This document shows, in pieces, positions 6,938 through 13,237 of a stretch of 13,262 nucleotides of DNA. Source of the DNA: Candidatus Omnitrophota bacterium. GTDB lineage: Bacteria; Omnitrophota; Gorgyraeia; B26-G9. The notes beneath the pieces were generated by a model. It worked only from the letters and a program-made list of their open reading frames with translations. It did not search any database and was not told the origin of the DNA. The stretch lies in NCBI GenBank assembly GCA_022013205.1, contig JAKLQT010000224.1, positions 1 to 13,262 on the forward strand. Reading direction: 5' to 3'. Made by a program: the position numbers and the translations under genes. Positions within the stretch are counted from its first letter, which is position 1, and the number at the start of each line of letters is the position of its first letter.

Positions 6938-7318
6938 TTATTTGATAATCCGCTCATATTCTAGTTTTGGGTAATGACCAAAATTTACCAGAAGCCCCAA
7001 GCGTTTATCCGCCGCTTTTAAATAATTATGGACTTGTGCTCTATGTTCATCCGTAAGGGCTTTTACCGACTTAAGTTCAACAATTATTTCTTTAAAACAC
7101 ACAAAGTCAGGTTCATAGGTTTGCTTTAATTTTCGGTCATTATATCGAAGTTCTAATTTTGGTTTCTCAATAAAAGAAATATTCTGTTCTTCAAATTCAA
7201 TACCTAAACATTCCTGATATACTGCTTCAAGAAATCCATTGCCTTTTTCATTGTAGACTTCAAAGCAAGCTCCGATTATCTTATAACTTTCATTTTTGAA
7301 CAATATATCTTTATCCAT
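6938..7318 (-). CDS. GxxExxY protein, PD-(D/E)XK nuclease superfamily
   Basis: 126 residues, the normal length of the family. The naming motif is G28-F-L-E31-A-V-Y34 within GNGFLEAVYQECL. The nuclease-like core follows: PDF with D71, then IIVELK with E81 and K83, giving the PD..(D/E)xK pattern. Next is the family's EHRAQVHNYLKA helix (Q95, Y99) and LLVNFG. The fold is that of a restriction-enzyme-like nuclease, but the biological role of the family is not established. The ATG at 7318 directly abuts the right inverted repeat, so the bases before it (ACGAAT repeats) contain no Shine-Dalgarno sequence. The stop is 3 bp from the left repeat. The whole gene is thus tightly boxed by inverted repeats, unlike any other gene in the window, which suggests it moves as a unit or was duplicated with its flanks. 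Confidence 0.9.
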   Translation of the reverse strand: MDKDILFKNESYKIIGACFEVYNEKGNGFLEAVYQECLGIEFEEQNISFIEKPKLELRYNDRKLKQTYEPDFVCFKEIIVELKSVKALTDEHRAQVHNYLKAADKRLGLLVNFGHYPKLEYERIIK

Positions 7319-7345
7319 ATTCGTTTAATTCGTGTGATTCGTGGT
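7319..7345. repeat. Right 27 bp inverted repeat flanking the GxxExxY gene
   Basis: Inverted partner of 6908-6934 with three mismatches; made of ATTCGT units at 9 bp spacing and ending ATTCGTGGT. It starts at the base next to the start codon. Confidence 0.85.
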
Positions 7346-7366
7346 TGTATTATCTTATCTTTTTTA

Positions 7367-7394
7367 TTCTCTGTGTCTCTGTGCCTTTGTGTGA
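7367..7394. repeat. CTCTGTGT-type short periodic repeat
   Basis: On the minus strand it reads CACAAAG-GCACAGAG-ACACAGAG-AA. It is the inverted counterpart of the CACAGAG motif near 6661-6682, so it forms an outer, looser inverted pair around the GxxExxY cassette. Confidence 0.55.
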
Positions 7395-7422
7395 TTGATC
7401 GTTTTTTATTCTATTTTTATTG

Positions 7423-8664
7423 TTAATAGTATCGGGTTCCTGAAGCACTGCTCTCCCCCGCAACATACCCGGTGGAAAAAGCCGCCTGAAGATTAAAACC
7501 TCCGGTTAATCCCGCTATATCAATAACCTCACCGCAAAAATAAAGCCCTTTTATGATTTTTGATTCCATGGTTTTAGGATTTATCCGGCAAGTATCTACC
7601 CCCCCTCTTGTAACCATGGCCTCTTCCAGCGGACATAATCTTTGCACAGTCAATTGTACACTTTTAAGTATATTTAGCAAGGTTCTTTTTTCTTTTTTAT
7701 TGAGCTGATTAAGCGCCTTCTCCTCGTTAATACCCGCGATATCAAGACATACAGACAGCAGTTTTCTGGGGATATTGAAAAGTAAAACATTCTTGCATTT
7801 AGCTCGGGGGCTCATCCGGATAAGCGCATTAAGTTCTTCAATTGCCTGCTCATACGTATAACAGCCGATAATGTCCATACGCAGGGTTGCCTCTTGCAAA
7901 TCAATGTACATGCTCATATCAAAAGCAGCCGGCCCGGAAATCCCGTAATGGCTGAAAACAATATCACCCCTGATCTGCTTTTTCTTTTTCCCGGCGCAAT
8001 ACAAGGAAATATCCGCGTTTATGCTGACCCCCTGCAATTTTTTTATCCAGCCTTCCTTAATTTCTATGCCGGCCAGGCCGGGGCGGCATTTAATCAGATC
8101 ATGCCCTGCTTTCTTTGCCCATTGATATCCCGAACCATTTGAACCTAATTGAGGATAGCTTTTGCCTCCAGTGGCGATTATAATCTTGCCGGCTTCAAAG
8201 AAATCTCTTTGAAGCGTTTTAACCCCTTTTACCTGCCCCTCAGAAACAACCAGCTCGGTTACAAGCGTGCGGCATTTAATGTCCACCTGAGGCCGCTCCA
8301 GGTATAACTGCAGCGCTTTAATAATATCGCCTGACTTATCTGTGGCCGGGAACACCCTTGAGTTTTCTTCAATCTTTGTTTTCACTCCGTATTTCCGCAG
8401 CAGATGCCTTAGGTCAACATTAAAAAAATTATTAAAAACATTGTACAGGAATTTGGGATTATCAACATAATATTGCGCGAACCCCTCCAGGCCAACCGCG
8501 TTTGTCACATTGCAGCGCCCATTGCCGGTAATACGCAGTTTTACGCCCAGCACATTGTTGCGCTCAAGAAGTAAAACTGATCTGCCCAGTTCTGCCGCCC
8601 GGCCTGCCGCGATCATTCCAGCAGGCCCGCCTCCGATAACAATAACATCATAATGTTTTGACAT
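7423..8664 (-). CDS. HI0933/YhiN/BaiN-like FAD-dependent oxidoreductase
   Basis: 413 residues, the usual length of the family. The N-terminal Rossmann dinucleotide-binding loop is VIVIGGGPAGMIAAGRAA (about 7-24) with acidic E35 at the end of beta2. The family signature LRITGNGRCNVTNA follows at about 43-56. IIATGGKSYPQLGSNGSG near 160-180 is the second nucleotide-contact motif, and GLYFCGEVIDIAGLTGGFNLQAAFSTGYVAG near the C-terminus closes the FAD site. The middle holds the beta-barrel-like insert (GIEIKEGWIKKLQGVSINA). The family uses FAD with an NAD(P)H-like donor; physiological substrates are mostly unknown, though BaiN acts on bile-acid intermediates in gut clostridia, which need not apply here. 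The start is the ATG at 8664, with only a weak GGA before it. It is monocistronic in this window. Confidence 0.92.
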   Translation of the reverse strand: MSKHYDVIVIGGGPAGMIAAGRAAELGRSVLLLERNNVLGVKLRITGNGRCNVTNAVGLEGFAQYYVDNPKFLYNVFNNFFNVDLRHLLRKYGVKTKIEENSRVFPATDKSGDIIKALQLYLERPQVDIKCRTLVTELVVSEGQVKGVKTLQRDFFEAGKIIIATGGKSYPQLGSNGSGYQWAKKAGHDLIKCRPGLAGIEIKEGWIKKLQGVSINADISLYCAGKKKKQIRGDIVFSHYGISGPAAFDMSMYIDLQEATLRMDIIGCYTYEQAIEELNALIRMSPRAKCKNVLLFNIPRKLLSVCLDIAGINEEKALNQLNKKEKRTLLNILKSVQLTVQRLCPLEEAMVTRGGVDTCRINPKTMESKIIKGLYFCGEVIDIAGLTGGFNLQAAFSTGYVAGESSASGTRYY

Positions 8665-8682
8665 ATTTAGTTCCAGGTTATA

Positions 8683-8794
8683 AGTGATGAGTTACTAATT
8701 ATGAGTTGAAATTACAAGTTAATAGTTTTTTGCTTTTTTTTTCCAGCTTCCCTTTTTTCATTCATAACTCATCACTAGTAATTCATAACTATTA
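8683..8794. repeat. Inverted repeat built from ATGAGTTA-type units
   Basis: AGTGATGAGTTA (8683-8694) is an exact inverted match of TAACTCATCACT (8765-8776); TAATAGTT (8720-8727) likewise matches AACTATTA (8787-8794), the two pairs being interleaved rather than nested. The region fills the gap between the NYN-domain gene and the flavoprotein. Related GAGTTATGAGTT units recur at 9346-9372. Confidence 0.65.
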
Positions 8795-8818
8795 TCTATC
8801 CCTTACTTACCCGCTAAT

Positions 8819-9328
8819 CTAATACCAGCTTTCTTTTTCATCATTTTTAACCCAAAGTTTTGTCAAGTCCGCGGTGATTTTATCCGCTATATCTTCAGCT
8901 AATTCCTTAGATTCATGTTCATAACTACTCTTTTTCCGCAGCCTTTTTTTAAGGCCTGTATTCGCGATAAAATCTTTTACCCCAAGCCACTTTGCTCCGA
9001 TAGAACGGCAATAAAACGCTACGGCCTTATCATCGCTGACAACCACATACTGACTGGGATTGGAAGTTTTTTCTATCATGCGCTTTATTACATCGTCTGC
9101 TGATTCGCTCCTGCTGAATATTACCCCTATATCTGTTTTCATCCTTGGGCTAACCACTTCAGCCTTACCGTCAAAAACAATGGTTACCTCATTGCGTTTA
9201 CTGCCCTGGGGCTTATAGCGTTCAATAAATCTTACAAGGCCTTCTCTTCCTGAGCTTAATTTCTTACCGGTCAGAAAAGAAACCTGCTTAACAACATTGT
9301 ATCCGTCAATAATATAATGTAGTGACAT
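8819..9328 (-). CDS. YacP-like NYN (PIN-fold) domain ribonuclease
   Basis: 169 residues, matching the YacP/Rae1 family in length. Acidic residues of the PIN-like metal site are in place: YIIDGYNV with D8 and N11, VFDG with D53, SADD (D78-D79) and VVSDD (D99-D100). GAKWLGVKDF follows, as usual for the family, and then a lysine/arginine-rich helix. The Bacillus homologue Rae1 is a ribosome-associated endoribonuclease; whether this diderm protein does the same is inference. The start is the ATG at 9328 with GAGGT about 4 nt upstream, a good ribosome-binding site. It is separated from both neighbours by repeat-rich gaps, so it is probably transcribed alone. Confidence 0.9.
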   Translation of the reverse strand: MSLHYIIDGYNVVKQVSFLTGKKLSSGREGLVRFIERYKPQGSKRNEVTIVFDGKAEVVSPRMKTDIGVIFSRSESADDVIKRMIEKTSNPSQYVVVSDDKAVAFYCRSIGAKWLGVKDFIANTGLKKRLRKKSSYEHESKELAEDIADKITADLTKLWVKNDEKESWY

Positions 9329-9697
9329 AATAACCTCTGTTATAGGTTACGAATTATGAGTTATGAGTTGCAAGCAATAAGACCTAAAAGGGCACAAGGC
9401 ACACGTAACAACAGTTACATTCCAGAGAACAGAAAACAGATGACAGAGAAAAGAAACAGAAAAAAATAAAGATCAAGTAATAATCACATATTATCTCTGG
9501 TTATATTTTTATCATACTTCTATTTGCTGTGTCTTGTCCTGCACTGCCGAACGAAATATCTTATTTAAGCTTCACCTCGGCATCTCGGAGCAATACCACA
9601 AGAAACTTCATTCGGGATAGTTGACCCTTTTTCACTGTTACTATCGGTTACTAACGGTTAATATTAGTTACTAGAAGTTACATATGATTGCCTGGCG
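9329..9697. other. Gene-free gap of short degenerate repeats
   Basis: No ORF with coding character is seen. GAGTTATGAGTT units at about 9346-9372 follow the 5' end of the NYN gene. ACAGA-rich units lie at 9424-9466 (AGAGAACAGAAAACAGATGACAG). A hairpin sits at 9547-9615. About five GGTTACTA-like units at roughly 10 bp spacing occupy 9638-9682. Together these look like a pile-up of independent repeat families. Confidence 0.55.
9547..9615. repeat. Imperfect hairpin element F
   Basis: CCGAACGAAATATCTT (9547-9562) pairs with AAGAAACTTCATTCGG (9600-9615), 12 of 16 positions identical as inverted copies. The loop contains a direct CTCGG-CAT-CTCGG repeat. It is a single copy in this window. Confidence 0.5.
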
Positions 9698-9916
9698 TTA
9701 AAGGTATTCAGATGATTTTTAAGCGCGTTCAGAATTTTAGATAAATCAAGCGCGAATTTACGGACACAGTTATATATGCGATGAGTGTCTGAGCCCGCCG
9801 CACTTTGGCGGGAGAGTTCTCAGAGCGCCGTAAATTTGTGATTGCTTTATCGGTCCCGCTACTTTTGGGCGGGGAAAAATTATGTCAAGTGTAAAATTAT
9901 TTGAATACTTCACTTA
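9698..9916. repeat. Structured dispersed repeat, copy C
   Basis: Third, most diverged copy of the family at 1884-2135 and 4013-4260, in the same orientation. The outer arms GTATTCAGATGATTTTTA and TAAAATTATTTGAATAC pair with each other, yet differ from the corresponding arms of copy B. The conserved GTGTCTGAGCCC precedes the apical hairpin CCCGCC (9794-9799) with GGCGGG (9807-9812), followed by GAGAGTTCTCAGAGCGCC. The side hairpin CCCGC..GCGGG and terminal ACTTCACTTA are retained. It ends about 70 bp beyond the rlmN stop, as copy B does after the methyltransferase gene. Confidence 0.8.
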
Positions 9917-9954
9917 GCTTTCTGCCAACCTATTTCAGGATAACACACTCGCAA

Positions 9955-9992
9955 CTTTTACCTTTTACCTTTTTACTTTTTACTTTTTACTT
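9955..9992. repeat. Heptamer array overlapping the rlmN stop codon
   Basis: Five tandem 7 bp units: two CTTTTAC then three CTTTTTA, plus a partial sixth. On the minus strand the units read GTAAAAG/TAAAAAG. The rlmN stop codon (9987-9989) lies inside the array, so the repeat supplies the gene's terminus. Confidence 0.85.
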
Positions 9993-11060
9993 AAAACCGC
10001 GTCCCTCGTCCTTCAGATTTTTTCGCTCTGTTCTCTCTAAACGCAGCTGCCCGCAGGCGCCTTGAATATCCGCGCCCCGCGAACGCCTTAGAGTAAAATT
10101 AAGCTTATTTTCATCAAGCGTCTGTGTAAATTCCGCAAGCCGCGCTTTTTCTGCGCGTTTAAACTGCATCGCGTCCACAGGATTAAACGGGATAATATTT
10201 ACCTTGCACTTAAGCCGGGTAAGCAGCTTCGCGAGATCAAGGGCTGCTTTTTTTGAATCATTAACCCCGTCGATTATCACATATTCAAAGGTGATCATGC
10301 GGTTTGTCACTTGTGTATATTCCCTGGCCGCCTTTATCAGCATTTCCAGAGGAAATTTCTTATTTACCGGCATAAGCCGGTTTCGCGTATCATTATCCGC
10401 CGCGTGCAAGGATATCGATAATTCAAACTGCATATTCTCTTTGGCCAGGCGCGATATCGCATCAGGCAAGCCGCAGGTTGAAACAGTTATCTTCCTGGCA
10501 GCTATTCCCAGATAATCAGGATGGTTAATTATCCGTATTGCCTTTAAGGTATTCTCATAATTTGCCAGAGGTTCTCCCATGCCCATAAACACAACATTAG
10601 TTAACGGCCTATGGGGGTTGTCTTTTTTTACAAGCAATAACTGCGAAACGATTTCATCTGCCCTAAGGCCGCGAACCAATCCATCCTTGCCGCTGGCGCA
10701 AAACAAACACCCAAAAGCGCACCCTGCCTGAGTAGATACGCATACAGTCGCCCGCTTAGTTGTCGGGATAAAAACAGTTTCTATAGACTGCGCGTCATTG
10801 GTAATAAAAATATATTTCGAGGTTTTATCAACAGCTGAGGTTAATTTTAATTCCTGGTAAAGGCTGAGCGGCTGATTTTTTCTATCCAGCTCTTCCCTGA
10901 GTTCTGACGGAAGGTTTTTCATGCCCGAAAAAGACAAAACCCCTTTTTTAAACATCCAGTCCAGTACCTGCTTCGCGCGATACACAGGCTGTTTATACGC
11001 GCTGATTATTTTTTTCAGTTCATCGGGCAGCAGCCCTGCTATAATTGTTTTTTTATTCAT
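9987..11060 (-). CDS. rlmN: Dual-specificity radical SAM rRNA/tRNA adenine-C2 methyltransferase RlmN
   Basis: 357 residues. RlmN methylates C2 of A2503 in 23S rRNA, and of A37 in some tRNAs, by radical SAM chemistry. The [4Fe-4S] motif is CAFGCLFC (C114, C118, C121), where C118 would be the methyl-carrying cysteine region. The catalytic C-terminal cysteine is C336 in RRSRGADIQGACGQLR. Other family blocks are IETVFIPTTKRATVCVSTQAGC, NVVFMGMGEPLANYENTLKAI, KITVSTCGLP, ELSISLHAADNDTRNRLMPVNKK and FEYVIIDGVNDS. The N-terminal helical RNA-binding domain (1-95) is complete. The start ATG at 11060 has no evident Shine-Dalgarno sequence, and the yraN stop is only 6 nt upstream, so translation is probably coupled. 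The last codons run into the heptamer array. Confidence 0.96.
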   Translation of the reverse strand: MNKKTIIAGLLPDELKKIISAYKQPVYRAKQVLDWMFKKGVLSFSGMKNLPSELREELDRKNQPLSLYQELKLTSAVDKTSKYIFITNDAQSIETVFIPTTKRATVCVSTQAGCAFGCLFCASGKDGLVRGLRADEIVSQLLLVKKDNPHRPLTNVVFMGMGEPLANYENTLKAIRIINHPDYLGIAARKITVSTCGLPDAISRLAKENMQFELSISLHAADNDTRNRLMPVNKKFPLEMLIKAAREYTQVTNRMITFEYVIIDGVNDSKKAALDLAKLLTRLKCKVNIIPFNPVDAMQFKRAEKARLAEFTQTLDENKLNFTLRRSRGADIQGACGQLRLERTERKNLKDEGRGFK

Positions 11061-11066
11061 AAGGTT

Positions 11067-11456
11067 TTAAAAAGAATATTGGTCATCCAATTCAAAAGCA
11101 TTTTTAATAAGATTGATTTTTTTAACGTTTGTTATTTCATTAAACATAACCGCGGCCACATCAAAACGAAAATTGCCTTCATATATGCCCTGCATTTTAA
11201 GATAGCTTAAAACCACCTGGGATATCTTCCGCTGTTTAGCTTTGCCAACTGCCTCCTCAGGCCGCCCCCGCTGCTCATCCGCGCGTGTTTTGACTTCTAT
11301 AAAACAAAGTACCGCGCCCTCATAAGCAATAATATCAATCTCCCCAAGGCGGTTACGGTAATTGCGTTTTATGATTTTATAGCCGTGTTTTTTTAAATAT
11401 TCCGCGGCAATATTCTCACCTAATATCCCCAATTCTTTTTTTGTCTTATTATCCAT
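11067..11456 (-). CDS. yraN: YraN/UPF0102 family endonuclease-like protein
   Basis: 129 residues from the ATG at 11456. A TTG six codons upstream (11474) would add MRKKTS, but neither start has a strong ribosome-binding site and ATG is the more likely. The family pattern is complete: GILGENIAAEYLKKHGYKII, RNRLGEIDIIA (D in GEID), VLCFIEVKTRAD (ExK) and GKAKQRKISQVVLSYL. These residues make a PD-(D/E)XK-like nuclease fold. Cellular function is unresolved; the gene is often found near DNA-metabolism genes. It lies 47 bp after intI and 6 bp before rlmN, all on one strand, so the three are probably one transcript. Confidence 0.92.
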   Translation of the reverse strand: MDNKTKKELGILGENIAAEYLKKHGYKIIKRNYRNRLGEIDIIAYEGAVLCFIEVKTRADEQRGRPEEAVGKAKQRKISQVVLSYLKMQGIYEGNFRFDVAAVMFNEITNVKKINLIKNAFELDDQYSF

Positions 11457-11503
11457 ACTTGTTTTTTTCCGCAATCCCGGCTAAGAGCCATGAACGATAC
11501 GCT

Positions 11504-12796
11504 CTACACTGTCTTTTTATATAGCGTATCCAGAGGGCTATTCGGCGCATTGGACATATCGCGCATAACATGCGTATAAATCATTGTCGTCTCAAGATTA
11601 TTATGCCCTAAAAGCTCTTGTACCTGCCTAATATTTGTCCCGTTCAGTAAAAGATGTGTCGCGAAACTATGCCTTAACGTATGCACAGTCGCGTTTTTCG
11701 CGATTCCTGCCTTCTTTACCGCGTTTTTAACCGTGTTCTGTATGGATTTTTCACTTATATGGTGCCGGCGTATCTTTCCGCTTCTGGGATCCACTGATAA
11801 TTTTGCCGCGGGAAAAACATACTGCCATCTCCAATCCCGGCTGGCATTCAGATACTTTCTTTCTAAAGCAAAAGGCATATAAACCTCTCCATGCCCTGCT
11901 GCTAAATCATTATCATGCAGCACTTTCACTTTCTCAAGTTGGCGTTTTAAATTATCCTTTACAAAAGCAGGCAGCAAGGTAGGCCTGTCCTTATCCTGCT
12001 TGCCGCTTCTTACAAATATCAACTCCGAGTTAAAATCTATATCCTGCACCCTAAGCCTGGCAAGCTCCATAAGCCGAAGCCCTGCTCCGTATAACAACTG
12101 CAGAACAAGCAGATTCCCGTTACTGACATTATCAAACAAACTCTTGACCTCATCCTCTGTCAATACAACCGGAAGCCTCAGGCCGCGTTTTGCCCTTACC
12201 ACCTTATCCAAATCAGTAAGCCTGATATTAAGCACATTGTTAAACAAAAATAACAACGCGTTAAACGCCTGATTTTGGGTTGAAGAAGAAACCCTCCTTT
12301 TCACTGCCAGATAGCTTAAAAAATCTCTTACCTCATCCGACGTCAGCTCAGGCGCCTTTATATTTTTATGCTTAACATCCTTTAAATAAACAAAGAACCT
12401 GTTTATCCATTCCAGGTAGGCGCGTTCCGTTCTGTAAGAATAGTGCTTTATCCTTATTGCCTGCCGCGTTTTATCCAATACCTCAAAAAGATCCTTATCA
12501 CTTTCGGCAACGGCATTGCCAAAATTAGCCTTTATTTTACTGCCCTGAGGAAAACTATCAAAATATAACCGCAAAGACTCCTCTGCCTGCTGTACCTGCC
12601 AATCGGCAATATTTTCCCGCTCCCTTAAATTATCCAGAAACTTTTCTATCTCCAGCGTTAACTCCAAAGCATTATCGTTAGAAAAAAAGCTTAGAAACCT
12701 GTTTACCCAATACGCGTAAAAAGATACACTCTTTTCCGGAACAATATTTCGCTCTAAAAGAAATTTCTGAAATTCAGGCAACACATCATTTAACAT
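11504..12796 (-). CDS. intI: Integron integrase IntI with extra N-terminal core-binding-like domain
   Basis: 430 residues, about 100 longer than typical IntI. Residues 106-430 are a full integron integrase, a tyrosine recombinase that recombines folded single-stranded attC cassette sites with attI. The core-binding domain includes YRTERAYLEWINRFFVYL and SSSTQNQAFNALLFLFNNVL. Catalytic residues are R241 (GAGLRLMELARLRV), H372 and R375 (HTLRHSFATHLL), H398 (LLGHNN) and Y407 (TTMIYTH). The IntI-specific extra patch is clear at about 294-329 (LHDNDLAAGHGEVYMP, then RKYLNASRDWRWQYVFPA), which distinguishes it from XerC/XerD. Residues 1-80 (FQKFLLERNIVPEKS, YWVNRFLSFF, ADWQVQQAEESLRLYF) look like a second SAM-like core-binding domain. 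AGAGGTG lies about 4 nt before the ATG at 12796. No attC array is seen in the window. It is followed closely by yraN and rlmN. Confidence 0.93.
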   Translation of the reverse strand: MLNDVLPEFQKFLLERNIVPEKSVSFYAYWVNRFLSFFSNDNALELTLEIEKFLDNLRERENIADWQVQQAEESLRLYFDSFPQGSKIKANFGNAVAESDKDLFEVLDKTRQAIRIKHYSYRTERAYLEWINRFFVYLKDVKHKNIKAPELTSDEVRDFLSYLAVKRRVSSSTQNQAFNALLFLFNNVLNIRLTDLDKVVRAKRGLRLPVVLTEDEVKSLFDNVSNGNLLVLQLLYGAGLRLMELARLRVQDIDFNSELIFVRSGKQDKDRPTLLPAFVKDNLKRQLEKVKVLHDNDLAAGHGEVYMPFALERKYLNASRDWRWQYVFPAAKLSVDPRSGKIRRHHISEKSIQNTVKNAVKKAGIAKNATVHTLRHSFATHLLLNGTNIRQVQELLGHNNLETTMIYTHVMRDMSNAPNSPLDTLYKKTV

Positions 12797-12821
12797 ATCA
12801 CACCTCTTATATCCTTCAGCC

Positions 12822-12920
12822 GCTAAGACACAAAGACACTAAAATTACAAAACATTTATCCCCCTACGCTAAAAATAAAATATCCACCACAGAGCTCACA
12901 GAGTTCACAGAGAAAACACA
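12822..12920. repeat. Short periodic repeats upstream of intI
   Basis: Two runs: CCGCTAAGACACAAAGACAC (from 12822), and three CACAGAG units at 9 bp spacing (about 12892-12917, CCACAGAGCTCACAGAGTTC onward). They resemble the motifs flanking the GxxExxY cassette at 6661-6682 and 7367-7394. No intI promoter is obvious in this stretch. Confidence 0.6.
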
Positions 12921-12973
12921 TAACAGCTTCTAAAAAATCTTTCGGCTTTATTTGACACTACCACACAACTTGC

Positions 12974-13000
12974 CACAAAATACGCACTGCGTATTTTGTG
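12974..13000. repeat. Perfect 13 bp-arm palindrome, with a partial second copy at 13099-13114
   Basis: CACAAAATACGCA and its exact inverse are separated by a single base (12987). AAAATACGCAGTGCGT recurs at 13099-13114, so the AAAATACGCAsTGCGT motif occurs twice, bracketing about 100 bp. The symmetry suits a dimeric protein binding site or recombination-site element. Confidence 0.7.
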
Positions 13001-13055
13001 CTATTATAGAGAAATTACGAAGCAAATTCAAGCCTTTTTTCTCTAAAAATAAACA

Positions 13056-13084
13056 TTGCCAGAAAAAATAAAATATGCTATCCT
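13056..13084 (+). promoter_or_regulatory. Sigma70-like promoter reading toward the right-edge ORF
   Basis: TTGCCA (13056-13061), 17 nt AT-rich spacer, TATCCT (13079-13084). A start near 13091 would transcribe the 13122-13174 hairpin and then the ORF at 13238. It lies between the two copies of the AAAATACGCA motif, so a repressor there is conceivable. Confidence 0.5.
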
Positions 13085-13121
13085 GTAAAAAAAATCAGAA
13101 AATACGCAGTGCGTCTATTAT

Positions 13122-13174
13122 ATGTTGGACGGGGATTAATAAAAAAATGAAAATAAAGCATCCCCGTCCAACAT
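13122..13174. repeat. 15 bp perfect-stem hairpin upstream of the right-edge ORF
   Basis: ATGTTGGACGGGGAT (13122-13136) and ATCCCCGTCCAACAT (13160-13174) are exact inverted copies around a 23 nt A-rich loop. No T-run follows, so it is unlikely to be a terminator. Hairpins of this size next to a small transposase gene are typical recognition or end structures of REP/IS200-like elements. A 16-codon ATG frame (MKIKHPRPTSELSLQH, 13147-13197) starts in the loop but is probably incidental. Confidence 0.65.
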
Positions 13175-13237
13175 CGGAGCTAAGCTTGCAGCATTGAGCA
13201 ATTTGCTGGGCTTCATTTGAAGGGGTAACTCAATATT

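Noticed and set aside
6746..6964. 72-residue plus-strand frame.
   Set aside because: It runs through short repeats and the left inverted repeat of the GxxExxY cassette, with low-complexity leucine/serine-rich translation.
13122..13174. GTTGGAC and GTCCAAC at the hairpin fit the integron core-site consensus GTTRRRY/RYYYAAC.
   Set aside because: The order is reversed relative to attC (GTTRRRY comes first), the internal L boxes and unpaired extrahelical bases are missing, and the arms are perfectly paired. It is more likely a chance match in a transposon-type hairpin.
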